From: Limonium bicolor
Taxonomy: Eukaryota; Streptophyta; Magnoliopsida; Caryophyllales; Plumbaginaceae
Direction: 5' to 3'
NCBI GenBank assembly: GCA_023374045.1
Contig: CM041776.1
Coordinates: 474,475,375-474,539,374, forward strand
Length of the DNA stretch: 64,000 nt
This document shows, piece after piece, positions 33,974 through 46,445 of this stretch. The stretch's first letter is position 1, and every line of letters begins with the position of its first letter. A program made the position numbers and the translations under genes. The notes under the pieces were generated by a model. The model was not told the DNA's origin. It did no database searches and was given only the letters and a program-made list of their open reading frames with translations.

Positions 33974-36900
33974 CAATAAAAATAGCAGAATGAAGTCCCA
34001 AAACACACGGCGGAAATTATTACAAACAGTTGGTGCTACAACGCCGCCAGTCACCCACGTGACTAGCAAGACTAAAATCCAAATACAATCCAAACGTTAC
34101 AGTCTGAGTTCTGAATTCACACCGCTTATTTAAAACTCCAAAGCTACAAACAACAGTAAAGAAACTAAACAAACTGTAGTAGTCCCATATCCTGATCTCT
34201 ACCTCACCTACTCTCGGTCGGGTATTCACCTCTTCCTTCAGGTACCTGAAAAACATAGCCATCGAAATGGCTCACAAATAATGCTGGTATGAACCCTGCA
34301 GCCCATAAGCTAGCGGGCCACACACAACTACCTGGTCGTATACATGCGGTTCATTATTATCAAACAAATATAAACACGCATCAAATAATACATACAAGCA
34401 GTCTTACAAGGACAACAATATCCCACTGAGAAACATGACATCCATAGGTCAAGTTAGTAATTTCTTTTAAAGGGGTATGATAAACCCTTCAAACGGGTGA
34501 GACTCTCGCGCTAAAGGTCGGGTGATAAATCCTGTAGGAGAGAACGTAGTCAACTCCCGTGCTTAAATATGAGTGGGTATCGTACCCTTGAGAGAATAAA
34601 ATCCTTCTCCCAGCTTAAAATGTTTCGGTATTATCGCGGTGAGTGGACAAAGTCTACACCCAAAACCACCGTCATGACGTATACTGTATTTGAGGATGAC
34701 CTGAGACAGGTACAACCTCCATATTTGCATGCATGGCCAGAATACCTGGGCTCCTCGCTTCCCGTAGTAGAACAAGATCTGTGTCTCATAAGGACGTAGT
34801 CTATAAGGGAAGTTAGTTAGAAACTTGAGTGCAAGTTCTCGTACGTATACACGTAGGTATAGTTAGAATGGTTCACATACAATTATTAAACAATCACAAT
34901 GATACACAAAAATAAGAGCAATAAATTTTATGCAATTATCTTGGTCGTTTATTTCACACAACAGATAGCACACAAGCAGGTGTAATCCGTTAGCAAACAG
35001 GTTGCAAGAATCCATACCGTTCACCGTAGTTGTACTGTGAAAATCCCCGGACCACATCAGTTTAAGTATAGTCCTATAATTGAATTAACTGAGAGTGTCA
35101 TTGCAGGTTAACCTCGTATAAAATTCTTATGTACCATAAAGTGATACTTGGTCTCTTGTTATTTCATGTGGGATTTGTAGCCTTTGTTTATGGTAATTCT
35201 TTTCCCATTTCCAAGACCTCATTCACAATTCATTATTTATATAATCATTGTATATTACTATTTTTGATCTATTATTGCTCTCGCATTTCATATGTATATA
35301 TACATATATTTTTTGTTCCATGTTTATATCACTTGATAATGATTGTCCAAATGATATAATAATTCCCAAATTGTCATTAACCTTTATTGACCAAGCTTTA
35401 TTTAATTCTCCACATAAATTTTATTTATTATCTCATAACCTCAAATATTATTTAGTGTTTACAAATTAAATTCCTTTTACTCTTTAACCCATAGTTTTAA
35501 TTTCCATAATCCCTTTAATCTCAATTCTTTTTCTAACTCCTCCAAATGTCCACATGGGACCTATAATTATTTAAATCTAAATACTTACCCCTATATTCTC
35601 AGTTATTTACATAACAGTCCCATTAATTCATAAACTTAACATTTCACCACTAATTACATTTTACTATATAGTTTCAAGTCCTTAATTAATTAAATTATAA
35701 TTCCACCTCTATAATTTCATTAATCACCAAACGGTCACAAAAACTTTCAAAAATTATAGTTTGGCCACACTAAGTTTCGGCCTTGCTCCAAATTTTTCTA
35801 TAATTACATTTTAACCCCAAAAACTTTATAATAGTTATATATTAACTTATAAATTATAGTTTTAATATTTAATTTCCTTAAATTTCGAGTGGCACATAAA
35901 TCTCCATTAATTATGTTTCCACCCCCATTTAAATTCTAGATTTGCATATAAACTTTTATAAATTACAATTTCACCCCAAAACTTTTGTAATTTAATATTT
36001 TATGTCATAAATTATTTTATCCCAAAGTTTTCGGTCAACACTTTGACCAAAGCTCAATTTCATACTTATTACATTATTGTACCCATAAATTTATATATTA
36101 TTCGGCATTACACCAAATTTCCTAGAATTTACAAAATAGCCCCAAAACTTTATAAATTGTTATTTTAACTGCTAAACACTTATTTAATTCACCCAAAATT
36201 CATAATATTAATTCCTACCTTATATTATGTCATTTGTATGTCCAAGAAACATGTTGTTCTCGGCTATCACCAAAAATTCCCTTAACTTTCTAACAAATTA
36301 CATTTTTACCACATAACTTATTAAACTAGTCATTTAAACACTAGTAATTATTTTTAACTTACCCAAAACTCTTAATATAAGTTTATATGCTTATATAGCT
36401 CATTAAAACCCATATTACCCATAAGTATTCGGAAATAATAATTTATTACCAAATAGTTCCTAAAACTTGTTTTATAACTTATAATAATTATACATAAATA
36501 CATATGAGTCATATAACTCATCCAAAAATTATTGTAATGTCTTAGACATATTATTAGCTCAAAATAACACAATTTCCTCCAAGAACTTTCGGCCATAATG
36601 AACTTATCATATATGGTTTTTGTGACATAAAAACATACCTTAAGGTATTAACTTTGGTTTATAAACTATAATTGTTATTGTTGGAAATTAACCTCAATAT
36701 TCTCGGCCCTAATAATCTAGGGGTGTTTACATAGTTTTTTCATAATTTTTCGGAGCTTAAAACAAAGCTTATAACATTAAGATCTAGCTTAGAAATCTTA
36801 CTCTTTCAAAGATTGATTTCTCCTCCTAGCAACAACTTGTTCCCAAGTGTCTTCACGGTGGAAGAAGCTTCAAATTTTCGAACTTGAACAAGGCTTAAAA

Positions 36901-38181
36901 AAAAAATTACATTTAGGAGTTAGATATTGACATAGATCTTAAGTAAGATTTAGAAGTTAATTTTAAGGTATTACCTTGGATTTTTAACTAGTAATTTTTG
37001 GCACTACCAAGGGTGATTGTAGAACCAAGTTTACTTCATGAAATGAATGACGAGAATGGCTTAGAAAATCTAGGAATTTTCAGACACTTAGAAGAAGTAA
37101 AGGACTAGGTTTTTCTTGGCATTTTTCTTACCTTAATTTGATCTTGGTTGCTCCTTAAATTGTTGTAGATTTAATTAGGCTTCCTTGGAGATCAATTGAT
37201 GCCTAGAATGATTGATGAATAAAGCTAGGAATTTAACACCAAAAATGGAGATATAAGTTAGAACTCCATTAGTTGATTTAGGAAGTTCAAAGGAAGAAAA
37301 TGAGAGAAGGAAGGAGAAGACTTACCAACCGGCCAAGTGAGGCATGAAATGAAATGCCATGCTTGCCGATTGATTTGTAGGAAATGAGAACATTTGTTTT
37401 GTCAATTTTCTTATTGTTTACTTTAGTTAATTAATTAATTAATATTAGTACTAATCACCCCTCATTAACTTATTGAAATCGGCATTATTGTGCTGAGTGG
37501 AGATCAATTCCACCGAAGGGCGATGCTAAAATCATGTTGGAATTATTGTCATGTCACATGGGAATTGTTTATGTGTTTGCTTTCTCCTTGTCTATAAGTA
37601 ATTATTTATGTCATAGATTAGAGGTTGATTGCTCCAATTTTGACTCCCTTTTTGGCTAATGGTTTCTGCAATCAAAGAGCTAGGTAGAACTTTGATTCAA
37701 TTATGGAGAACACTTAGTAATTGTTTATATTTCTCTTAGAATAATTGAATAATCAATCAAGCCATTGTGACCTCTTTTAGCTCATTGATATCGGTACTTA
37801 TGGGTAGGATTTGGCTAATTAATTCTCATAGTGGTAAACATAAGATCATGGTAATGTTAGGTATGCATTTTTCTTTGAATTGTTGGCATCCAAAAATCCT
37901 CCATCAAGCTATAAATTCGGCACCTATGGCTGATAATGGAGGCATGTTGTCTTGCCTTTTTCTTTGTTTAATTGTAACATGTGAGTACTTAATATGTAGG
38001 TCTACTTACATTAGTTAATTCCCACTCATAATAAAGCTAAACTAACCTTGTTTTGTTGCAGAATTTTTTCGGTAATGGGAGCATATAACATTGGGCTTGA
38101 TCTTGTATTAATATTATATATTGGTGAGATGGTGACTCATAAAGCCTACATATTAAATAAGACATTTAAACCATGACTTAT
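33974..38181 (-). repeat. Outer long LTR, continuation
   Basis: Starts with the duplicated CAATA and continues the LTR begun at 29072. It is collinear with, but clearly diverged from, the solo LTR at 29099-33973: the same order of the cacgtgactagcaag edge, tgctggtatg, gacctgagacaggtacaac and caggttgcaagaatcc blocks. It stops at 38181, where element F inserted, so its end and the rest of the element lie beyond the window. No gene is seen in it; most is AT-rich. Confidence 0.78.
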
Positions 38182-38603
38182 TGAAATACCCCAAACCTTG
38201 ATATGTTGTTTAAATGTTAAACTATGGTATATAAAGGCTAAAAAGTGCCTTAGAAACATCAGTGAACAATTTAAACCATAGTAAAACACTAAGACACAGT
38301 TGGAGCAAAAACATGCTCTAAGCTCGGAGTGAACTTGGTTAGGACCCAAAGAGCCTACTAAGACTTTATAACATTCAATTATGACTTAAAAAGGCCAATT
38401 AAGTCCTTATGAAACTTTGGTAGACAATTAAACCAAACCAAACACGAATAAATACCTTAAAGCCAATATGGGCGAAAATGTGCTCTAAGCTTGGGATAAG
38501 TTTGGTTAAGGCCTAATAAGATTACCAAGACCTTATTTATATGCTAATGAACATGTTAAATCAATTACTAAAGAAAACCAAGCTTGAAAACAAGTTAAAA
38601 CAC

Positions 38604-38637
38604 AAAATGTGCTTTAAGGAGTCTTAAAGCACATTTT
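38604..38637. promoter_or_regulatory. Perfect 15-bp inverted repeat upstream of the putative promoter (element F)
   Basis: Arms AAAATGTGCTTTAAG and CTTAAAGCACATTTT around a 4-nt loop GAGT. Related single motifs (ATGTGCTCTAAG) lie nearby at about 38465-38480. The same structure is at 51697-51730, 62040-62073 and 62516-62549. A regulatory role is inferred from position and conservation. Confidence 0.5.
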
Positions 38638-38849
38638 TGAAAAATTGTCTTGTAAATGAGTTTTGAGTGGCTAAATGACCATCATGACTCTTTAATTAAT
38701 ATGTGTACTACTTAGTATCACATTAGGAAGTCTAAATCAATGGGAAATCAAAAATTTCACAAATATGTGCCTTGTTTTGTGAATAGTGCTCAAATAGTGC
38801 TAGTTTAAGTTATAAGTCAACATAAGTTGTTTAATTGGTCAACAAGGCC

Positions 38850-38895
38850 ATATATGTTATATATTGAAGGGGCCACGGTTTTTAAGGTGGGGAGT
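38850..38895 (+). promoter_or_regulatory. Putative LTR core promoter, element F
   Basis: TTATATATTGAAGGGGCCACGG is followed by TTTTTAAGGTGGGG. The AT box plus GGGGCC...GTTTTTA arrangement is shared with the LTRs of D and G. A CT-rich leader follows at 38975-39080. Confidence 0.4.
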
Positions 38896-40439
38896 CACCA
38901 ACCTAGTCATCCAACTAAAGAAAAAAATAAAGTAAAGTTACTATTTGCTTTTAAGCTTAAATATCTTGCAAAAGTGAGACCTCTCACCTCTCCTCTTCAT
39001 TTCCTTGCCTTCCCACCGTGTTCTTTCTCTATTCTCCCAACCAGAACCGAGCTTGCTACAGCCCCTCTCTTCTCTAACTTCAATTGCTCACCAAATGTTC
39101 ATTAATGCTCCAAATCAAATTCTAAGACCATGTTTGTCTTAGTTAGACCAAGCTCTTCACTTCTATCTTTACAAATCATCAAAAGATTAATTTCGGTGCC
39201 ATGAGATTCACCATTGAAGGAGCTTGAGCTCATATTTTCATGCCTTGTCATTCTCCTTTGCTTCAAGGTAAGGAAAATCAAAGAAAAACCAAGTTTCCTT
39301 TCATTTTCTTGTATAACCGAAAATTCACCTTACAATGGTGCATTACCTTTCTATCTTCTTAGCTTAATTCAAACTTAAAAGGGCTAGGAGGATCATATCT
39401 TGCCACTTGTTCAAGTTCTCTTTCAAATTCCAAAGGTAAATCAATTTTAGTGTTTTAAGACACTTATGTAAACCTAGGTTTAATTATGAGTTTAAGTATT
39501 AAACTTAATGCTCATTGCCCTTATATGTGTATTGGTTAGAAGATTGACAAGTGATAAAGCTCCTTGCCGATTTTCAATCAGGAAAAAAAATAAGAAAACA
39601 AGTGAGAAAGCTTGGAAACAAAGAGGTAAATGACCTCTCTTAATGTGGTTTATTGTACTAGGGAAATTGAGCTATATTTGCTTAATAAATAACCTAAAGA
39701 GCCATGGTAAATGAGCTAGAAAACTATCCACAAGTTGGACTAAAAGACATGGGAGCCTTATTGTGTGTATTTGCAGGTTGAAGGCATTTAAATGTGGGAA
39801 ATTCAGTGTTTAAGTTTAATGTTATTTAAGGGCCTAAGTGCCAAGCAATTTAAGTTTATGCACTATATTGTGATGTAGTGTAGTTTAAAGGATTAGTTGT
39901 GTGTAAAGAACTTTTCTTGAGAAGATGAATGTCTTTGATGGTTAAACATGAAAACAATATGTTTGTGTGTAAGGAATGTGTATTAATGGATTAAGTGTTC
40001 TTGATTGTCTAAAGGTGAAAACTATGTGTTTTGGTGTAAGGTGATACAAGAGAAGCTATGGCAAAATTTTAGTTGATAAACAAGGAAGTGTAATACCTTG
40101 TGAAGGATTAAGTATGAACTTGTGGGAAAGACTTGAGGAGTTTGTGAAAAGGAAGTGAGGATGCAAATGATGCTTAAGAGTGGTTATCATATTAAGAAGA
40201 AATGCCTTGGTTAGTCTAAGTTGTAGGTATGCATTACCACCTAGAAATCCAAGGAAAAATGTTGTAAGTGTTTGGAATTTTTGTAAGAATTGAGTAACAA
40301 GTTTGGTGATGATTAATGAGGTTTGGTGCATGTTTTAAGGTGTTTAAACATGTTGGAAACATGTGGGAAGAGCGTGGAATAAGTGGGAAAGATTGGGGTG
40401 AATTTGGAGTTCAAAATGAGGAGAAAACACTTTTTAAAA

Positions 40440-41110
40440 TGGGGTCTGCTGTGGACCGCCCCTAGGGACCGCCCCTGTGGGGAGGTCCAGCCGGAGAAGT
40501 AGTTTCTGTTGTGGACCGCCCCTGGGACCTCCCCAGAGGGGCGGTCCAGACCAGAGAAGAAAAAGATGTGTTTAAGGCTTCTAATGATGGGGGATTGGAT
40601 GGTGATGGTTTTAGATGATGTTTAGGCCTTGTTTGGTGACATGTAAAGGCCTTAAAATGTGTAAAGTGTTAGGAGGTTTGGCGAGTAAATGAGTGAGTGT
40701 TTAAGGACTTTAGAATAAGCTTGTACATGCATTTGGAGGATGTTATGTGAAGGTTTAAGTGTGCTAAATGATGTTAAGCTACTAGGATATGTAAGGTGAA
40801 GTTTGGAGTCAAATAAGCATTTTTAAACAAGGGTCTAGAGCAGACCGACCTTGGGGACCGGACTTGCAGGTCGGTCGGGCTTGAATTTTGTATACGGAAT
40901 ATGTCTCTGGAATAGACCGCCTTTTGGACCGGACTTGCAAGGTCGGTCGGGGTAGAATTTTTAAACGGTAAAAGTGTCCTGGAATGGACCGACCTTGGGA
41001 CCGGACTTGGCAAGGTCGGTCGAGGTGTAAATTTTTCAAACCTGGATGTCACTGGAATGGACAGACCTTGGGTAAGGTGGTCGGTAAGGTCGGTCGACCT
41101 AAAACTTGTA
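40440..41110. repeat. Hairpin-unit array in element F LTR
   Basis: Two units with ggaccgcccc...ggggcggtcc arms (40447-40553), then at 40840-41100 four units of GGACCGGACTTG...CAAGGTCGGTCG type, each preceded by tctggaatggaccg or similar. Each unit can fold back on itself. Confidence 0.85.
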
Positions 41111-42869
41111 AAAAAAAACAAACAAAGTGTGGCCTAGGTAGTTAACCCTAGGGGGGTATAATGAAGGTAATCAAGGGTAAGTTTAAGCATAAAACATGTC
41201 ATATAATCATGAAAAATGCTTAGTAAACCGGAAGCTAAAAAGGTAATTAACCGACGTTATTAATCATGTTTAGGAACTACGTTTGGCGGACTCGAACGCA
41301 GCAGGGACCAAGGTATGGTTTTCTTGCAACCTGTGTCCTACCGGATTACACCGGCTTGTATGCCAATGTGCTTTTCTGTATGTTTGCCACGTTGTAAGAT
41401 AAAACATGTAATGAGTTTATAGTAATTCATTTATGTGGCGTGTTCAATTCCGATACCGTTTAACCTCGAAAGTGTTATACCTTAGCTAATCAAATCTAGG
41501 ATCACATAAGAGAACGGTATCCGGATTTAACGACCCAAACCATGGGAACGTTCTAACCACGGCTATGCGTGAGTTGGTTGTGTGTTGTTTGTGCGTGTAG
41601 GTGTGTTTACCTCCCTTGTGTGTTTAACCGGTTGTAATACCTTATGGTGTGTGGATGTGATAAGTTCCATAATGGAGCTCTAACTAATTATTTATAAGTA
41701 CATATGTACTAATGGGGGGTGAGGAATCCGGTCGTTCCGGTCGCGCGTTGTGTGGGAGTGGGTATCCATCCTTGCTTTACCTTCCTCTCTGTTATGGTTG
41801 TTTTTCCTTCTTGGATTACATCTCCCACTAGCTTACTCCAAAGCTTAGCTATTCTGACTTATGATCGGTTTAGGGGGAACATGTGTTTGTGTGGTGTGTT
41901 CGGGTCACTATATCCGAACCATCTTAACTTAAGTTACTCGTCCGACTATTAGGACGGTAATGAGTGTTGTGTAACGAGCTTAACATGAGGGTAATATCAT
42001 TCTCTAGGCTCACAGGTGAATTAACTATGTTTGGGTCGGTTCCTAAGAGAACCGTTCCTGTTATGTTATGTGTTATTGTACTGCAATTCCCATTGCGATG
42101 TTATGTTATGTGCACGTTGAAACGTGAAAAGTGTTGTTATGTGGTGTATGTGGATCATGGATATGAATCCCAGTTTATAAAAGAGACGTTTATGGATAAC
42201 CCGATTATTGGGTAAGTGTCGTCTATTAAGGAAGTAGCTCCACTAGAGGAGAACCCTCTAGGGTTAATGAACACAATGAGTGACTTATCAAGCATGGATG
42301 TGTTATCTGTTTGTTGAGCCCATTGTGGTGGAATGTGATGTGTTGTGTGTTGATAGTTTACATGCATGATTCAAATATAATCAACCGCATGCTAAGACGA
42401 CAATTAGTTGTGCGTGGCCCGGTAGCATGCGGGTTGCGGGATTACCATACCAGCAAAGGTGCTGAGCCCCTTGGGGGCCACCCTTTCTCTTCTTTTCCTA
42501 TTTCAGGTACAAGGAGCTGGAAGCCGTTCGAGAGTAGGACGGGGTAGTCGTTTGTACATGGGTAATCATTTAAGTTGTATATGTACAGTAGGTGTAGTAA
42601 GACCAAAATTGTTATCGGTATTAGTTTGTGAATACTCGGTACAGTTGGAATGTATATGTATGTTGCTATCGTTAATGGAAAAGGATATTAATGTGTAGTT
42701 GCTCGGGAATCTAGTCCATCAGACTGATACAATGTATATGTATTAGCCTTGTTAGCCACGTGGGTGGCTAACGGCGTGTAACACCATTGAATTAAGTAGT
42801 GTGTTGAGTTAAGTTTTCCACTGCAGTTTGATGTTAAGTGTACGGTTATAGTTGGGGTGTTACAAAAAG

Positions 42870-42897
42870 TGGTATCAGAGTGAAGTATTGCTCTGAT
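42870..42897 (+). other. PBS and PBS hairpin of element F
   Basis: TGGTATCAGAG at 42870-42880 matches the tRNA-Met 3' end. ATCAGAGTGA (42874-42883), loop AGTA, TTGCTCTGAT (42888-42897) can pair, using two G-U wobbles, so the PBS lies in one arm of a hairpin. Confidence 0.75.
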
Positions 42898-43695
42898 GAC
42901 TGAATTACCGAGCTTAGGAAGTACCGAGTTAGGATTTTAGTACTTTGGGTTAAGGGTTGAGTGATAGCGTGAGAGATACGCTAGTTAGGAGTAACCAGTA
43001 TGTACTGGAAACCTACAGTGTCCAACCCGCCCTCCACAATCCCTGTTTTATAACTTGGGAAAGAACGCCAGAGAGATGGAAGTCCTCTCTTACTCGGGAA
43101 TACCCGATCTGGCTGTTATTAAGTACCACAGTGAGTACGGAGAACCTGTCATACGGTAGATCCCGAAAAGTGGGAATCCCGGAGACGGTTTCCATCTGAA
43201 CAATGTTAACCGCATTAATAGCGAAGAATGAAGAATTTCGTGTATAAGAGAATAGAATTTCCGGCAACCTGGGTCGACATGCCGAGCAGTCGAGAACAAC
43301 CAGTTTGCAACGCACCAACCGTGCAACAGGCAAGAAGTGAAGTAATGAAACCCGAGACGAGTGTCTACGGGACCACGATTATTAAATAATGTCGCCAACG
43401 GTATACCAACCGACTAAGGAACTACAACGTAGTACCCAAACAAGAGACAAGTCTCAGTGACCATGACAAATGCGTGGAACGGGCTACGAAGAAGATACGG
43501 TACTAAGTAAAAAGGGGTCTCCAAGAAAGGGAACGCCCTAGGTAATGATTATCATGTGAAGACAGTGAGAAGTCGCCCATAAATTTATTGTTAAGACTCT
43601 AAGACCAAGTGAGGGCCAACAAGGCCACTGATGACAGTGCGGGTAAAACAATACCGCAACCAGTATGTGTTGAACCGGTGGCCAATTAGCATGGC

Positions 43696-43715
43696 GCACT
43701 TGCCATGGCAAGTGC
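43696..43715. other. 20-bp perfect palindrome, element F interior
   Basis: Identical to the palindrome at 21321-21340 in element D. Confidence 0.8.
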
Positions 43716-46424
43716 TGCTACAACAGGGCTGTTCGGGAAATTTTTTAACAAATACAAAGTACTTAGTGAAGTAACATGAAGTTAAAGGAGATCATCATAA
43801 CCGTGGAAGGGCTTAACAGCCTAACCAATGTATGTGGGAATAAACCAGTTAGCAAGAAGCTGGGCTCAGTTAAGACAAGAAGGCATTGTAATACCATGAG
43901 GATTTTTCTTTCAATCGGATTTGTTTCAAACTCTTTTTCAAACCAAATTTTCTTTCCAACCCATGTTTATTTCTAACCTTCTTTTAAACCCAACCAGAGG
44001 ACCTACACCGGCCTCAGCGATTTGAATAACCGGACGGAAACCGGTAAACCCAAGGGTAATAACCCGAGGGAATGGATTGAGTTCATAGTAATACAACAGT
44101 GGATAGACTTTTCCTTGATTAAGTTCGGGAAGCACGGAATGCATATTGTCACAGGACAATATAAGGGAGTTGACAACTGAATACTTCACCTAGGCGTGTG
44201 ACGGACACTACGAGTGTACCAACTGTAATGTGGGACGACCGCACTCCGATAGGAGCTTGTGGGCCTGACAGACCTACTTATGGGTTAGTCGGGTAAGTAG
44301 CAATGTATCAGTATGGTACCCCCCATATGTATACGAGTAGAGTCCGGAACACGGGAAGTAGTCGACTCCGTACTACGGTCAACAGTATAAGTCAAACAAA
44401 TGCTAAGGATTACCACGAATGGTAGAAGTAAAAGAGCCCAGTTAAGTTAACAAGACTAAAGGAATCAGTGAATTCATTTCAAGGAAATGTATAAGAGTCA
44501 AGAAGTGCGAAGTGCACGGACTGTTATGTAAAGACATTGCATGTGTCTTAAGGATCCTCAGGGATGAACATAATAGCTGGAACGGTGACCCAGCCTATAT
44601 ATGGTAAGGCAGATGCCTGATATGGACATGTTAACGTGCAACGAACGGGATGAAACTCCCGGAATGAACACTTGGATTACCAGGGGATATCGACCTTCAT
44701 AGAAGAGGATAGTAAACTCGGCTAAGAACGCAAAGCGGCGTAGTTTATTGGACGCACCAATAAGTGTAAGCCAGAGGTAATGGCATAACTTAGTAACACC
44801 CAGGAGCAATCCTTGAGGGGTGTTTGGATCAACAATCATTGTACGAAATAACGTGACAGAAACGCAAAGGTTGAAACTAACACTGAGTTTAAACATAAGT
44901 CGTCAGGAGGAAGCCTGACATCCTTGAAGGGGCGTCTCATGAAAGGAAGCGTGATGCAACAACCTTGTCATGGAGCCCAATACTACCTCTAAACCATGTA
45001 ATGTTGTATAGAGAAGTAAATGTGTGTGGACAGCCTACCATGAGCAGAGCTTGAGCCAGTGAGGCTTATTCTAAACCATGTAATTTGATCGGTTACAATA
45101 GTATATGTTATATAAGTGAATAGAGCGGAGAACGAACCACTACTTTAAGAGTGGGGATACCTCTCGATATTGCGAGACCGGAAGAGTAATAAGTATAATA
45201 GCAACCACCATAGGTGTGTGATGCTAAATGTGTAGTGAACAACGCTCAAGGAGTATAAAGACTCGAAGAACAGCATATTCAAAAATCATCCAAATAAGTG
45301 GCCAAACCCAGTGTAATGGCGGAAGCTAATATAATAGCGGATGCAGTGTAAGTTGATGTTGTATAATGAGTGAGGATACGGTGCGCAATAAGCGACCATT
45401 GTATAAGTATTGTTAAATGATAAAATGGTGAATGAGCAGAGTTATGAGTTAAACCCAATGGAGATACAACAGTAAGTGATAGCAAACGAACCGAGCAGTA
45501 AGCCGGTAGCCAGTGTTATGAGATAAGAATCTCAGTGAAACACAGTGTAAATTCCTATTGCAATCGCATAAGAGATTTACTGTCAGGAGTTTACGCCTCT
45601 ACACTCTGTATGACTGAGTGTTTTGGTATTGCACTTGCGCAGTAATGATCGAGTGGGATAGATAGGACTTGGGAAATGTTAATTGTGGTAGGACAACAAA
45701 AGACCTATAACGTAATAAGACCGAGGCATAGGAAATGCCAGGTCGTATCAATGGAAGAGTACTGGTACAGAACCAGATGTGGAGGCATGATTAGCAATAA
45801 GTGACTGCAGTAACACAGAATGCCAAAAACCGGTATGGAATATACCTCAAGTGTGGGAAATAACCGAGAGAGCACTACACACAGGGTAGTAGCTCAATCT
45901 CAACCGACAGTAACTCGGAAGAAATCAAGTCAATCGTTGTGAAATACGTAGCAGTTTACGCAGTAAGTTATTAGAGAAGTGGATGAAAAGTTTTGAAACT
46001 CACCGAATTCATTCACGGTAAGAGATACCACGCGTCGGTTGAGAAACCATTATTACCAAGATGAAGGTGATAATTGGAGATGTATAATACAGTAAGAATA
46101 ACGAGTGGGGAAAACTAAGCTCTACAGTTATTAGAGTTGCACAGTAGAAACTAGTGAGCCAGTGATTCAAGTGTTGAATGTGCATAGTGAACATGAGTGA
46201 ATGGCTAATTATTAATGCCTAGAAGCCTCACAGGCCAGAACCGAAACCAGTTAAGAGTTTAAACAAACTCCAATGAGAATTCTCGGTTTAGGGACTAAAC
46301 CGCTAACATGGTTAAGATCCTCTAACCAGAACACATTGTATAACAGACCGCGTGGAAGTTAAAACACTTCACGACGGCAGAACATTTTAAGCCAATGTTT
46401 AGTGACTGATTACGTGGGTGTAAT

Positions 46425-46445
46425 CCCTTTTAAGGGGGGTAGAGC
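46425..46445 (+). other. Second polypurine-like tract, element F
   Basis: CCCTTTTAAGGGGGGTAGAG, about 1.4 kb upstream of the LTR-adjacent tract, conserved in position with element D. Confidence 0.6.

Larger units (their letters stand above)
38182..42864 (+). repeat. 5' LTR of element F
   Basis: 4.7 kb from TGAAATACCCC to GGGGTGTTACA. It contains repeated ATGTGCTYTAAG motifs and a perfect 15-bp inverted repeat (38604-38637), a TATA-like region (about 38850-38865), a CT-rich stretch (38975-39080), a hairpin-unit array (40440-41110), the CCGGATTACACCGG block (about 41338-41355) and the edge block gccttgttagccac (42748-42761). Its 3' half is alignable with the LTRs of element D, and its 5' half with those of element G. 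Confidence 0.92.

Noticed and set aside
38827..39105. ORF in the element F LTR (also 62779-63027) as a small gene
   Set aside because: It spans the TATA and CT-rich leader region of the LTR. It is present in both LTRs only because they are copies, and indels differ at the N-terminus.
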